Positions 1-8,789 of a DNA stretch of 64,000 nt are shown here, one piece after another (within the stretch, counting starts at the first letter, position 1; each line of letters opens with the position of its first letter). Source of the stretch: Bacteroidota bacterium (GTDB lineage Bacteria; Bacteroidota; Bacteroidia; Cytophagales; Cyclobacteriaceae); contig JAFDYY010000004.1 in assembly GCA_018267195.1 (NCBI GenBank), positions 1 through 64,000 of the forward strand, written 5' to 3'. Made by a program: the position numbers and the translations under genes. Under the pieces are notes generated by a model. That model was given only the letters and a program-made list of their open reading frames with translations, searched no databases and was not told where the DNA came from.

Positions 1-25
1 TCATCCGCATGTTTTTGATTTTCAT
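1..25 (-). CDS. Possible 5' end of a gene running out of the window
   Basis: An ATG at 25-23 on the minus strand opens a frame reading MKIKNMRM to the window edge, 7 bases after the stop of the membrane protein at 33. Position and spacing suggest the next gene of the pyrF-DUF2851 run. Eight codons cannot identify a product, so this is only a placeholder. Confidence 0.3.
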
Positions 26-32
26 TCGTCCA

Positions 33-1328
33 TCATGCCAATCGATTTTCTATTGTATGATGGGGGTTCAACAAACGCCATCTCTTCTCTACCCGGTCTA
101 TGATCGGGTTTTGGTAAGCCAGTATAAAAACAAGAAAAGGTAAAAATCCAACCCGATAACGGGAAAGCGTACCCAGATTGGGGGTAGAGAGGGCAAGGAA
201 AACACAAAGCACCACAACATAGCTCGTTACCGTCCAAAACAAAATAGAAACAATCGGTTTTTTTTTAAAAGAGGCGACCACAAAGAAGACAAATAATAAT
301 AAAATGAAACTGTTTTCTACAGAGGCAAGTACCCCCGGCCAGCCGTGCCCTTCTCCAATAAACGGACGAAAGAAACCGGATACCAATGCCCAGGGCGAAT
401 TAATGGCCACACTGGCAACAGTTGGGTTTAGGTTATAAAAATGAATCAGGTTGCCGGGACTCGAAATACGAACGAAGGCATTATGGTTTGAAATCAATAC
501 ATCTAAAAGCCGGTATAAATAAAAATTCGGATGAAGAAAACTAACGACCACAGCCACTCCTGCAAATACAGCCCAATAGATAAAGCCCATCTTTATTTTA
601 GTGATATAAAACCGACTGGGAAGAGCTACAACAATCCATGCGGCACCTAAACTGATAAAAAAAATACCAGCCCAGTAATATTTTAAAGTCCAAAGTAAAA
701 CACAAGCTACAATGGCTGGTAACCCATACCATCTCCTGATTTTCTTTTGCATCATCCACTCTATAAAAAGGCCAGCTAAAAAATATAGAGAAGCCAATGC
801 CAGGCTTTCTTTTTCGATGCCACTACCCCAAAAAATTACGGAAGGAAAAAATAAAAATGCCAAAGCGGCAGCAGCCGATGAGTTGGTGAAGAGGGCCGTT
901 ACCCGGCTGAATAAAAACCAAGATGAAGCAAAAGCAATAAAGGAAAAATAGACGGACGAAATCCAATAGCTATCGTGGCTTATTAAACAAAAAAGACTAA
1001 GCAGTTTTACAAAAATCAGCGACCGGAAATCATCTGTAACTATTCCCGACACGAACAGATTATCGCTGAAGTCAACTAAGATTTTTAGATAACCTAAAAA
1101 ATCATTTCTGGCTATGCTTGAAAGCACTTTGGCATCGCTAAAAAATTGCCATGTGTCGTTCGCAGAATAATAAAAAAGATAAATCGCCCCCACGGCCAGC
1201 CCACCTCCTATATGGGCCAATAAGGAAGCCCAGAAAAAAATACTTTTTTTAGCATGACACCGGGTAGCCAACCAACGCGACAAAAAAAATAAAACTATAC
1301 CGTGTAAAATATAAGTAATGATAATCAC
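33..1328 (-). CDS. Polytopic inner-membrane protein, function unknown
   Basis: The protein has about ten hydrophobic segments over about 430 residues and almost no soluble domain. The charged C-terminal tail is SRYRVGF...IIDRVEKRW. The general look is that of GT-C glycosyltransferases or O-antigen polymerase-like proteins, but I see no diagnostic motif, so no function is assigned. An ATG at 1388 would overlap the preceding DUF2851 gene by 64 bases. A GTG at 1328-1326 overlaps the DUF2851 stop as GTGA, a typical coupling arrangement, and puts a hydrophobic segment right at the N terminus, so I prefer the GTG. It is the last complete gene of the pyrF-led minus-strand run. Confidence 0.7.
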   Translation of the reverse strand: MIIITYILHGIVLFFLSRWLATRCHAKKSIFFWASLLAHIGGGLAVGAIYLFYYSANDTWQFFSDAKVLSSIARNDFLGYLKILVDFSDNLFVSGIVTDDFRSLIFVKLLSLFCLISHDSYWISSVYFSFIAFASSWFLFSRVTALFTNSSAAAALAFLFFPSVIFWGSGIEKESLALASLYFLAGLFIEWMMQKKIRRWYGLPAIVACVLLWTLKYYWAGIFFISLGAAWIVVALPSRFYITKIKMGFIYWAVFAGVAVVVSFLHPNFYLYRLLDVLISNHNAFVRISSPGNLIHFYNLNPTVASVAINSPWALVSGFFRPFIGEGHGWPGVLASVENSFILLLFVFFVVASFKKKPIVSILFWTVTSYVVVLCVFLALSTPNLGTLSRYRVGFLPFLVFILAYQNPIIDRVEKRWRLLNPHHTIENRLA

Positions 1329-2602
1329 ACACTTGGTTTTAAAATGGAGGTGCCAATGCTGCAATTTAAACACAACCTTTTTAAACAACTCTGTTTATAG
1401 AGTTCTATCATGGCTTGCGAGTCGGCAGCATGGGCGGCTGTCAATCCAAGAGCAAGCCATTTTCGTGTAATCGAATTATTTTCGGCCGGCAGATTTTGTA
1501 ATAAGTCTATGGCTCGGTCTATATACCGTTGTTCGTCTTTGTGTTTGCCATACGCTACCAAGAGAGGAGCGATGGAGTTGATGATGACAATTTGTACACT
1601 CGTTTTACCCAACCCGGATACCCCTTTTTTAGAGACTGCCCCAAACCGATAATGGGTTTGCCAATAACCGGAGGTGGCAAAAGAAAAATAGTTGATGCAC
1701 TCAGAAGAAGATTCAGAATCAATGAAGGTTGCAAAAATATTTTTAACAGAAAATAGGAAAGCAGCAAATTGAGCGATACGCAACGTAGGAAAATTGGCCG
1801 GCCGCAACCGCAAAAATTTCCATTGAGATAGATTGAGTTGAGTTGAAGCTAATGAAAACTTTTGCGCCAGTAGTTGATACTCCCGATACAACAAAGAAAT
1901 ATATTCGTCTTTATTTTTGGCAGGAAGCATACCGGCCTGGCCAAACAACAAGGCCTCTACCTGTGTAAGGCTGTTTTGCTTACGAATCATTTTATACGGC
2001 ACACTTTTGCTCAATTGCTGAAACGGATCGGCATTTACGTTAAACCCAAAATTTCGTGCCACCACTTGATAAGCCGTTTCTTCCCAATCGCCTTGGGTGG
2101 CTTCCAGTATTCGTTCTACCTCCTGCGCCTTGGCTTCCAAACGTTGCGTTAATGTTTTATCAAGCACGGAAAGTTTAATCAGCCGATCTACCTGGTGAAA
2201 TGATTTTTCGCACGCTATGGAGGCCGGGTTGTTGATTAATTTTTGATAGTGGGTCAGTAACGATTGACTTACCCTGCCTTTCAGTTCCAGTGTAGCTACT
2301 TTTTCTTTGCCGCGAAATACCGGTTGGTCGTCTTGCCATACTACGTGAAGTACTACGTTTTTGTAGGCCCCGTCTTGCTGATGGCGGTGAGCATACCAAT
2401 CGGTACTTTTTATATGCACCTCTACATTCCCAACCCATTCCATTTTACCAATTTTAATTTTGGCATTAAAAAAATCGGGCCCCGAATGGGTATTGGCACT
2501 TCCGGTTTTCAATACGGTGAGCGGCTCGCCATCGGTAGTAGTTAAATTTTCTTTTTTGAAATATTGAAATTGCCAAACATAATGCAGGAAAGATTCGCTC
2601 AT
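1325..2602 (-). CDS. DUF2851 family protein
   Basis: This 425-residue soluble protein matches the DUF2851 family, widespread in Bacteroidota and without a known function. The N terminus has the family signature (SESFLHYVWQFQYF, then NTHSGPDFFNAKI and NVEVHIKSTDW). The C terminus ends with paired cysteines (C-L-K-R-L-C-L-N-C-S-I-G), also typical. The acidic and histidine residues of the N-terminal half suggest a nuclease-like fold, but that is inference. It lies 21 bases downstream of the 85-residue membrane protein and its stop overlaps the GTG of the next gene. The length is normal for the family. Confidence 0.85.
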   Translation of the reverse strand: MSESFLHYVWQFQYFKKENLTTTDGEPLTVLKTGSANTHSGPDFFNAKIKIGKMEWVGNVEVHIKSTDWYAHRHQQDGAYKNVVLHVVWQDDQPVFRGKEKVATLELKGRVSQSLLTHYQKLINNPASIACEKSFHQVDRLIKLSVLDKTLTQRLEAKAQEVERILEATQGDWEETAYQVVARNFGFNVNADPFQQLSKSVPYKMIRKQNSLTQVEALLFGQAGMLPAKNKDEYISLLYREYQLLAQKFSLASTQLNLSQWKFLRLRPANFPTLRIAQFAAFLFSVKNIFATFIDSESSSECINYFSFATSGYWQTHYRFGAVSKKGVSGLGKTSVQIVIINSIAPLLVAYGKHKDEQRYIDRAIDLLQNLPAENNSITRKWLALGLTAAHAADSQAMIELYKQSCLKRLCLNCSIGTSILKPSV

Positions 2603-2623
2603 GATGATTGCATTTCAATAAAA

Positions 2624-2881
2624 TTAATGAGTAAAACCGAATCTGAAAATTGAAATGATGGTGGCTACTATCAGGCCGAGCATGAGCAAGATGCCCATGG
2701 CCGCAATTAATTGCAAAAACGAATTGGTGCCGTGCAGGCAAACCTCTCTTACTTCATATTCACTGAGCAGTTGCCTGAATGACTTCTTTCGGTTCCCCTT
2801 CATTAACCACAACCGCAGAAGCCCAACCGGAAAACGAATCGGATTTAAAAAGAAAGCGACCAATAACTCAGTCCAAGCCAC
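2624..2881 (-). CDS. Small membrane protein, unknown function
   Basis: This 85-residue protein has a hydrophobic stretch near the N terminus (about 5-27), a basic middle (MKGNRKKSFRQLL) and a strong C-terminal transmembrane segment (about 58-78). It sits 4 bases after the pyrF stop and 21 bases before DUF2851, on the same strand, so it is very likely co-transcribed. I do not recognise the family. The tight packing between two conserved genes and the coherent hydrophobic profile argue that it is a real gene. Confidence 0.65.
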   Translation of the reverse strand: MAWTELLVAFFLNPIRFPVGLLRLWLMKGNRKKSFRQLLSEYEVREVCLHGTNSFLQLIAAMGILLMLGLIVATIISIFRFGFTH

Positions 2882-2885
2882 GAAG

Positions 2886-3704
2886 TTATTGGCAATATTC
2901 AGCCAACAGCCGGCTCATGTTTTGTTGTAGCTTTTGCGCTTCGGTACGGGCGGCTTCGGCAAAGTTTTCTTTGGCAGAAGCATAAATGATAGACCGGGCC
3001 GAGTTAATGATCATGCCGCATTGCTGGTTCATGCCTTCTTTAGAGATTACTTCCAGGTTAGCGCCTTGCGCTCCTACACCCGGTAGCAATAAAAAATGAT
3101 CGGGTGCCAGCCTGCGGATTGAATCAATTTTTTCTTCGTGGGTGGCACCTACCACAAACATCATTTGGTCTGCAGTGGCCCAACGCTGGCCGGCAAATAT
3201 TACTTCTTCATAAATAAATTTTCCCTGGCGTGTTTCTAAAAGCTGAAAATCTTCGCTGCCCGGATTAGAAGTATGGGCCAGAAGGATTACCCATTTCCCT
3301 TCAAAATCTAAGAATGGCTTTACCGAATCTTCGCCCATGTAAGGGGCTACCGTGAGGGCATCGAAATTCATATTTTGAAAAAAGGCTTTGGCATAGAGGG
3401 CAGAGGTATTCCCGATATCACCACGCTTGGCATCGGCAATGCTAAAACATTCTCGGGGCAAGTAGTCAAGTGTTTTTTTCAGGCTCTCCCATCCGCGGGC
3501 ACCCAGACACTCGTAGAAAGCCACGTTAGGTTTATAGGCGATGGCAAAATCTTTGGTGGCATCTATAATCTGTTTATTAAATTCAAAAATGGGATCATCA
3601 CACGTAAGCAAATGGGGTGGAATTTTTTCCAGATCGGGATCCAGCCCTACGCAGAGGTACGACTGTTTCTTTTTAATCTGATCGAATAGCTGTGAGCGGT
3701 TCAT
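2886..3704 (-). CDS. pyrF: Orotidine 5'-phosphate decarboxylase
   Basis: The enzyme catalyses the last step of de novo UMP synthesis, OMP to UMP plus CO2, in the cytoplasm. The 272-residue protein has the type 2 (longer) PyrF pattern: VGLDPDLEKIP near residues 19-29, the catalytic D-x-K-x-x-D block as ADAKRGDIGNTS (about 88-99) and a phosphate-binding LLPGVGAQGA loop near 205-215. It leads a minus-strand run with the 85-residue membrane protein (gap 4 bases). A terminator for the preceding lolA lies at 3710-3739. The T-rich tail of that hairpin (TATTTTTA on the minus strand) may serve as the pyrF -7 element. Confidence 0.95.
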   Translation of the reverse strand: MNRSQLFDQIKKKQSYLCVGLDPDLEKIPPHLLTCDDPIFEFNKQIIDATKDFAIAYKPNVAFYECLGARGWESLKKTLDYLPRECFSIADAKRGDIGNTSALYAKAFFQNMNFDALTVAPYMGEDSVKPFLDFEGKWVILLAHTSNPGSEDFQLLETRQGKFIYEEVIFAGQRWATADQMMFVVGATHEEKIDSIRRLAPDHFLLLPGVGAQGANLEVISKEGMNQQCGMIINSARSIIYASAKENFAEAARTEAQKLQQNMSRLLAEYCQ

Positions 3705-3709
3705 AGAGT

Positions 3710-3739
3710 AAAAATAAAAAAGCCGCAGGATGCGGCTTT
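3710..3739 (-). terminator. Rho-independent terminator after lolA
   Basis: On the minus strand the stem AAAGCCGCA (3739-3731) pairs with TGCGGCTTT (3727-3719) across a 3-base loop and is followed by a T-rich run, TTTATTTTT. It lies about 20 bases after the lolA stop and ends just before the pyrF start at 3704. Confidence 0.85.
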
Positions 3740-3758
3740 CAAATAAGAGATAAATATT

Positions 3759-4400
3759 TTACCGGAGGTCATTAGAGGTAATACCCGGATGTTTTTTTAA
3801 ATCGAAAGTAAAAAATGAATCATCCACTTTAATATTAGGCGTAAACTTGGTAATGGTGTATTTGTAGCGGTTTCCGCCACGATCGAACATAGTCCAGCTT
3901 TGTACGGTTTTGTCCTTTTTTGAAATCATCATTTTCACTTTAAAATATTGTGCCTCTTTTTTTTCGGGCACGAGATCAACTTCATCGCAGGGGATTCCGC
4001 CCTCGGTGTGTTGCCCCAGCAAGAGGTACTTAAATCCTTTTTTGTACATCTCGAAAATTTTAGAAGGATTGAGGTCGTCCGATTTAGGATCGAAGTCATC
4101 AATGTTCACTTCTTTTTGTTCGGGCAGATAGGTCCACACGGTTTTGCCGTTGTTATACACTTCTTGTTCAGGCAAGGCTAATACATATTTGTCGCCCTTA
4201 ACGGTGATTTTCCCTTTAAATTCATCTTTTATTCCGGCCGATTCATTGGTAAGTGTTGAAGAGAGGGATGCTTCAAAGGAAGTAATGGCTTTGTATCTTT
4301 TGCTCATGGCTTCCAGTACTTCTAATGCTTTGGGGTCGTACTGGGCAAAAGAAAAAGAAGATGACAGAATGACGATCAGGAGGAATACGGTTCTTTTCAT
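3759..4400 (-). CDS. lolA: Outer-membrane lipoprotein carrier protein LolA family
   Basis: This 213-residue protein has a signal peptide (MKRTVFLLIVILSSSFSFAQ) followed by the LolA beta-sheet fold: MSKRYKAITSFEASLSS, then KGDKYVLALPEQEVYNNGKTVWTY in two halves, then a C-terminal DDSFFTFD motif. LolA-type proteins bind the acyl chains of lipoproteins in the periplasm and carry them to the outer membrane. It follows ftsK by 18 bases on the same strand; the ftsK-lolA pair is a common arrangement. A strong hairpin terminator lies directly downstream. No LolB-like partner is seen, as is usual in Bacteroidota. Confidence 0.88.
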   Translation of the reverse strand: MKRTVFLLIVILSSSFSFAQYDPKALEVLEAMSKRYKAITSFEASLSSTLTNESAGIKDEFKGKITVKGDKYVLALPEQEVYNNGKTVWTYLPEQKEVNIDDFDPKSDDLNPSKIFEMYKKGFKYLLLGQHTEGGIPCDEVDLVPEKKEAQYFKVKMMISKKDKTVQSWTMFDRGGNRYKYTITKFTPNIKVDDSFFTFDLKKHPGITSNDLR

Positions 4401-4418
4401 GGTTTAAAAAATGCAAAA

Positions 4419-6854
4419 TTAAGACGGACTATGTTTTTCTTTCAAGGTATTCAATAATTGTTCCAAACTTATTTCATCGCGAATCAGCACTTCGCGTGCT
4501 TTGCTGCCTTCAAATGATCCTACAATGCCTGCGGCTTCCAATTGGTCTATCAGGCGGCCGGCCCGGTTGTAGCCCAATTTTAATTTACGCTGGATTAGCG
4601 AAGTGCTGCCCTGCTGGTGCGCCACGATCAGGCGGGCGGCCTCTTCAAACATAGCATCGCGGTCCGACAGATCTACGGCAGCGGCTCCGCCCTCATCTTC
4701 GCCTTCAAACTCGGGCAGCAAATAAGCCGAATCATTTCCGCGCTGTGAGCCGATGAAGTCAACAATTTTATCCAATTCAGGAGTATCTACAAAAGGGCAC
4801 TGCAAGCGGATGATTTCTGACCCGGCCGAGAGCAACATATCGCCCTGGCCTACCAGTTGGTCTGCTCCGCCTGTATCGAGAATGGTGCGCGAATCAATTT
4901 TAGAAGTAACCCGAAACGATAAGCGGGCGGGGAAGTTAGCTTTGATTACTCCGGTGATCACATTGACGGATGGGCGCTGGGTGGCCACCACTAAATGAAT
5001 GCCGATAGCACGCGCTAATTGGGCTAACCGGGCAATGGGGGTTTCTACTTCTTTGCCGGCCGTCATCATCAGGTCGGCCAGCTCGTCAATTACCAAAACA
5101 ATGTAGGGCAAAAACCGATGGCCCTCTTTAGGATTTAGTTTTCGCCCAACAAATTTGGCATTGTATTCTTTTAAATTTTTAGCTCCGGCATCTTTTAGCA
5201 TTTCGTACCGGTTCTCCATTTCAATGCAAAGCGAGTTAAGGGTGTACACTACTTTTTTGGTGTCGGTAATGATAGCCTCCTCGCTGTTGGGTAACTTAGC
5301 CAGGTAGTGCCGTTCTATTTTGCTGAACAAACTCATTTCCACTTTTTTTGGATCGACCAGTACAAACTTCAGTTGGCTGGGGTGGCGCTTGTAGAGCAGC
5401 GAAGTAAGGATTACATTGAGGCCTACTGATTTTCCTTGCCCGGTGGCACCGGCTACGAGCAAGTGGGGCATTTTGGTAAGATCAATTACATATAATTCGT
5501 TGGAAATAGTTTTGCCCAGCGCCACCGGTAATTCTTTATCTGTTTTTGCAAACGACTGGCTGGAAAGCACCGACCGGATGCTTACCATCTCGCGGTTTTT
5601 ATTGGGCACCTCAATACCAATGGTTCCCTTTCCCGGAATAGGAGCAATGATGCGTATGCCCAAGGCTGAGAGGCTCAGGGCAATATCATCTTCCAGGTTT
5701 TTAATGCGCGAAATTTTTATGCCTGCTTCGGGTACTATTTCATACAAGGTTACGGTAGGGCCAATGGTGGCTTTGATACTACTGATCCCTATTTTAAAAT
5801 TAGTGAGGGTGGCTACAATTTTGTCTTTGTTGGCGTTGAGCTCTTCCTGCGTTACCTGCACTTTACCGGTTTCGTATTCATTCAGTAGCTCAAGCGGGGG
5901 GAAACGGTAACTGCTCAGGGTTAGCGTGGGATCATATTCACCTTTTTCTTCTACCAGTTTTTCAGCCAGCACATCGGTATCGGAGGGGGGTTCATTCACG
6001 ATTAAATCGAGCGGTTTTTTTTCATCGGTTTTTATCGGCTCTACTTCCAGTTTTATTTCAGGCTTGGATTTTTCTTCCTCCATATCTTCCGTCAACAATT
6101 CCGGCTCTGAAACTTCTTCTGGCTGCGGCCAGTTGTCGCGCTCGTCTGTATAGGCCGATGTTATGCTCTCTTCTTGAGGGACCAGTGCATCGTTGCCCAT
6201 GGGTTTGGGGTTGCGGGTAAAGGAAGGTACAGTAGTTACGTTGAAGTAGTAGATGATAAAAATAAAAAGACTGAGAATGAGTATTAGGAAAGTGCCCCAA
6301 CCAAAAAGCCCATCCGAAATTTTGGCCAGCTCATATCCTAACCCTCCGCTGAGAAAGCCTATTTCCGTAACTCCGGCCAGGCTGTGGGTAATATAACCCA
6401 GCAACAAACTCAACCAAAGACCCGCAAAAACAGAAAAGATAAATGCCGGAAACAGATTGACCAGATCGCGCTTGTAGACCAGCCGATAGCCCAATAAAAA
6501 GATAAGTGGCGGAATAAAAAAAGCAGAAATACCCAGCCATCTGAAAATAATAAAGTGCGAGGTAAGCGCCCCATATAACCCCAGCCAGTTGCTCGTTTCC
6601 TTGCCCGATTCGGCCAGAGCCGTGGTATCCATGGCTTCAATTACACTTTGATCGGCTTTGCCGGTAAACAGATAAGAGAGAAAGGAGGTAAACAGAAACA
6701 GCGAAGCAACGATTAGAAAAAATCCAAGTGCTAAAATAAATTTCGGATCTTTAAAAAAGCCAAAATTAAACCTCGATTTAGATTTGCCGGCCTTTGGCTT
6801 CTTTTCCTTTTCGGGTTTCTTAAATGAGTTTGTCTTAAAAGTATTTTCGGCCAT
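4419..6854 (-). CDS. ftsK: DNA translocase FtsK
   Basis: FtsK pumps DNA through the closing division septum and positions dif sites for XerCD. The 811-residue protein starts with a basic Lys-rich tail and about four to five transmembrane segments (about 37-205), then an acidic linker (about 225-300). The RecA-like motor has Walker A GATGQGKS (around residue 466) and Walker B-like VLVIDELADLMM. The C-terminal winged-helix gamma domain (RKLKLGYNRAGRLIDQLE, about 755-772) recognises polar DNA sequences. The linker is short compared with E. coli FtsK, as in other Bacteroidota. A tandem 10-base repeat (6871-6890) lies in the upstream region. Confidence 0.95.
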   Translation of the reverse strand: MAENTFKTNSFKKPEKEKKPKAGKSKSRFNFGFFKDPKFILALGFFLIVASLFLFTSFLSYLFTGKADQSVIEAMDTTALAESGKETSNWLGLYGALTSHFIIFRWLGISAFFIPPLIFLLGYRLVYKRDLVNLFPAFIFSVFAGLWLSLLLGYITHSLAGVTEIGFLSGGLGYELAKISDGLFGWGTFLILILSLFIFIIYYFNVTTVPSFTRNPKPMGNDALVPQEESITSAYTDERDNWPQPEEVSEPELLTEDMEEEKSKPEIKLEVEPIKTDEKKPLDLIVNEPPSDTDVLAEKLVEEKGEYDPTLTLSSYRFPPLELLNEYETGKVQVTQEELNANKDKIVATLTNFKIGISSIKATIGPTVTLYEIVPEAGIKISRIKNLEDDIALSLSALGIRIIAPIPGKGTIGIEVPNKNREMVSIRSVLSSQSFAKTDKELPVALGKTISNELYVIDLTKMPHLLVAGATGQGKSVGLNVILTSLLYKRHPSQLKFVLVDPKKVEMSLFSKIERHYLAKLPNSEEAIITDTKKVVYTLNSLCIEMENRYEMLKDAGAKNLKEYNAKFVGRKLNPKEGHRFLPYIVLVIDELADLMMTAGKEVETPIARLAQLARAIGIHLVVATQRPSVNVITGVIKANFPARLSFRVTSKIDSRTILDTGGADQLVGQGDMLLSAGSEIIRLQCPFVDTPELDKIVDFIGSQRGNDSAYLLPEFEGEDEGGAAAVDLSDRDAMFEEAARLIVAHQQGSTSLIQRKLKLGYNRAGRLIDQLEAAGIVGSFEGSKAREVLIRDEISLEQLLNTLKEKHSPS

Positions 6855-6870
6855 CGGAGTTTAAAAAATA

Positions 6871-6890
6871 ACGTAAAACTACGTAAAACT
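6871..6890. repeat. Tandem 10-base direct repeat upstream of ftsK
   Basis: ACGTAAAACT occurs twice in a row, 17 bases upstream of the ftsK start. On the minus strand it reads AGTTTTACGT twice. It could be an operator for a dimeric regulator or sequence around the ftsK -33 region. Only the repeat itself is certain. Confidence 0.7.
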
Positions 6891-7164
6891 ATAATAAGAT
6901 TTAGGCCATCGGTGTTTTTGGATGGAGCCTTGCAGGGGATTCACTCGCACAAAATTATTTTTTGTAAACTGCTTTTATTATTCTCATTGACGCGGGTGTT
7001 AAGGGAGGCCGGAAAAGAGAAGTAAATGGTATGAAACGAAAAATAGGTTGCCTGTTTTATCCATCTGGCATTTCTGCAGGACTTAGTAGCGATTAAGAGT
7101 AAACCACTTTGAAGCAGCCTGAAGGAACTCAAAAATAAGAGTAACCCGGTATTATCACGGTTGG

Positions 7165-7172
7165 TATCTTTG
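7165..7172 (+). promoter_or_regulatory. Candidate -7 element of the MFS gene
   Basis: TATCTTTG matches the Bacteroidota -7 consensus TAnnTTTG and ends 8 bases before the first ATG, implying a very short leader. No clear TTG -33 element is seen at 17-23 bases upstream. Confidence 0.4.
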
Positions 7173-7180
7173 CTGCTTTT

Positions 7181-8431
7181 ATGATGAAAAAGAGCGGCAA
7201 GAAAAGATTACAAACTGTTTTTATACTCGGGCTGCTTACGGCCATTGGCCCGTTTTCAATTGATATGTACTTGCCGGCTTTCCCGGCCATTGCCAGAGAA
7301 TTGAACACCACAGTGGCACAGGTAATGTTATCCCTCTCAAGTTTTTTTATTGGCGTGTCGGCCGGACAATTGCTCTATGGCCCATTGCTTGAACGCTACG
7401 GCCGAAAGAAACCATTGTATTTGGGGCTCTCGCTTTATCTTCTAGCTTCGGTTGGCTGTGCGCTGGCCACTTCTATTGAAGCCCTGATTTTGTTTCGTTT
7501 TTTTCAGGCTCTGGGCGGCTGTGCCGGCATGGTTGCGGCACGCGCCATGGTGCGCGATCTTTTTGAGGTAAAAGAAAACGCCAAAATATTCTCTACGCTT
7601 ATGCTGGTGGTGGCCTTGTCGCCTATTATTGCGCCCACGGCCGGTGGCTATGTTACTGCCGCATATAGTTGGCGAATAATTTTTGGTTTATTAATTATTG
7701 TAAACCTGCTCATTATAGTCGGAGTTTATTTTTTGTTGCCGGAAAGTAAATTGCCCGATGCGGGGTATTCACTGCGCCCCAAAGCCATTACCCAAAATTT
7801 TTTTTCCATTCTTATCCATCCACAGTTTTATGTGTATGCGCTGACGGGTGCCATTGCCTCTTCCGGATTGTATGTTTATATCAGCGGATCACCTCAGGTG
7901 TTCATCACCATTTTTCAGGTGAGTGAGAAAGTATACGGCTGGATTTTTGCCATTATTGCGGTGGGCATTATCAGTTTCAGCCAACTCAACACTTTAGCAC
8001 TGAAAAATTATACGAGTGAGCAATTAGTGCTGTGGGCACTGGTGAGCCAGACAGGGGTGGGGATTACTTTGGTTGCTACAGTGGGGATAGGATTCTTTAA
8101 CCTCTATTCTGTCATTATCCTGATTTTTCTTTTTGTGAGTTGCCAGGGTTTTATTTTTCCGAATACATCGGCATTATCGTTAGCCGCCTTTGGCCATAGT
8201 GCCGGAAATGCTTCAGCCATGCTCGGAGCGGTGCAACTGGGTATAGGGGCGGGAGCCTCTGCGCTTGTTAGTGTTTTGCAAAATGATACAGCCTTGCCTA
8301 TGGCCGGGGTAATGGCGTGTTGTCCATTGCTGGCGTTAACCGTTTATTGCTTGGGAAGAAAAGGGAAGATTAAAAGACCTACGTTGAAAGAAACGGAAGA
8401 AGAAGAGGTAAAAATGATCAGCAGTTTATAG
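7181..8431 (+). CDS. Bcr/CflA family multidrug efflux MFS transporter
   Basis: This 416-residue protein has about twelve transmembrane segments and the drug:H+ antiporter pattern of the Bcr/CflA subfamily: GPFSIDMYLPAFPAIARELN at the first helix, the loop motif GPLLERYGRKKPLYLG, and motif C-like SPIIAPTAGGYV in helix 5. It should export small toxic compounds across the inner membrane. Two in-frame ATGs (7181 and 7184) are both possible starts. It stands alone, divergent from ftsK and followed by tRNA-Phe on the other strand. Its natural substrate cannot be told from the sequence. Confidence 0.87.
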   Translation: MMKKSGKKRLQTVFILGLLTAIGPFSIDMYLPAFPAIARELNTTVAQVMLSLSSFFIGVSAGQLLYGPLLERYGRKKPLYLGLSLYLLASVGCALATSIEALILFRFFQALGGCAGMVAARAMVRDLFEVKENAKIFSTLMLVVALSPIIAPTAGGYVTAAYSWRIIFGLLIIVNLLIIVGVYFLLPESKLPDAGYSLRPKAITQNFFSILIHPQFYVYALTGAIASSGLYVYISGSPQVFITIFQVSEKVYGWIFAIIAVGIISFSQLNTLALKNYTSEQLVLWALVSQTGVGITLVATVGIGFFNLYSVIILIFLFVSCQGFIFPNTSALSLAAFGHSAGNASAMLGAVQLGIGAGASALVSVLQNDTALPMAGVMACCPLLALTVYCLGRKGKIKRPTLKETEEEEVKMISSL

Positions 8432-8545
8432 GAGTAGAGAGTTTTTCTTGCCTGAACAAAAAATTGCAAAAAACGATCAGGGCTTGTGTGCCCCTTTGTA
8501 GAAAGAGAAGTTACGTTGGCTTTGCAGGATATACACATAGTGAGG

Positions 8546-8580
8546 CATAAAAAACCCTGACAAGTATTTGCCTATCAGGG
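8546..8580 (-). terminator. Terminator of the tRNA-Phe transcript
   Basis: On the minus strand CCCTGA (8580-8575) pairs with TCAGGG (8560-8555) across a 14-base loop and is followed by TTTTTT. It starts about 5 bases past the tRNA 3' end. A GC-poor loop and short stem leave some doubt. Confidence 0.7.
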
Positions 8581-8584
8581 CTTG

Positions 8585-8657
8585 TGGTGACGGAGGGAAT
8601 TGAACCCCCGACACAAGGATTTTCAGTCCTTTGCTCTACCAACTGAGCTACGTCACC
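8585..8657 (-). tRNA. tRNA-Phe (GAA)
   Basis: The minus strand folds into a full 73-base cloverleaf. It has acceptor stem GGTGACG/CGTCACC, D-arm GCTC AGTTGGTA GAGC and anticodon arm AAGGA CTGAAAA TCCTT with anticodon GAA. The T-arm is GGGGG TTCAATT CCCTC and the discriminator base is A. The 3' CCA is not encoded and must be added after transcription. The gene stands alone with its own terminator downstream. Confidence 0.96.
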
Positions 8658-8689
8658 GGAAATGCCGCTTTTTTAAATATTGCGGGGCA

Positions 8690-8697
8690 CAAAAGTA
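8690..8697 (-). promoter_or_regulatory. Candidate -7 element of tRNA-Phe
   Basis: TACTTTTG on the minus strand fits TAnnTTTG and lies about 33 bases upstream of the tRNA 5' end. A convincing -33 TTG is not seen at the usual distance. Confidence 0.45.
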
Positions 8698-8777
8698 AAA
8701 CAATTCACTTAAATAGAAAATTTTTTGTACGAGCCATAAACAGAATCCCTCGTGCACAAATTGCAGCCTGAAATTCT

Positions 8778-8785
8778 TATTTTTG
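8778..8785 (+). promoter_or_regulatory. Candidate -7 element of the Fe-S module
   Basis: TATTTTTG ends 4 bases before the ATG at 8790. If used, the transcript would be leaderless or nearly so. No matching -33 element is evident. Confidence 0.35.
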
Positions 8786-8789
8786 AGGG

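Larger units (their letters stand above)
6855..7180. other. Divergent intergenic region between ftsK and the MFS exporter
   Basis: This 326-base stretch separates the divergent ftsK and Bcr-type transporter starts and must hold both promoters. The only clear structures are the tandem repeat at 6871-6890 and the TATCTTTG element at 7165-7172. Reading frames of about 60 codons on the minus strand have no coding character or recognisable domain. Confidence 0.6.

Noticed and set aside
5416-5910. 164-codon open frame on the plus strand
   Set aside because: It is antisense to the FtsK motor domain.
6941-7132. 63-codon frame in the ftsK-MFS intergenic region
   Set aside because: No domain, signal or hydrophobic pattern, and no start context. 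Likely chance.
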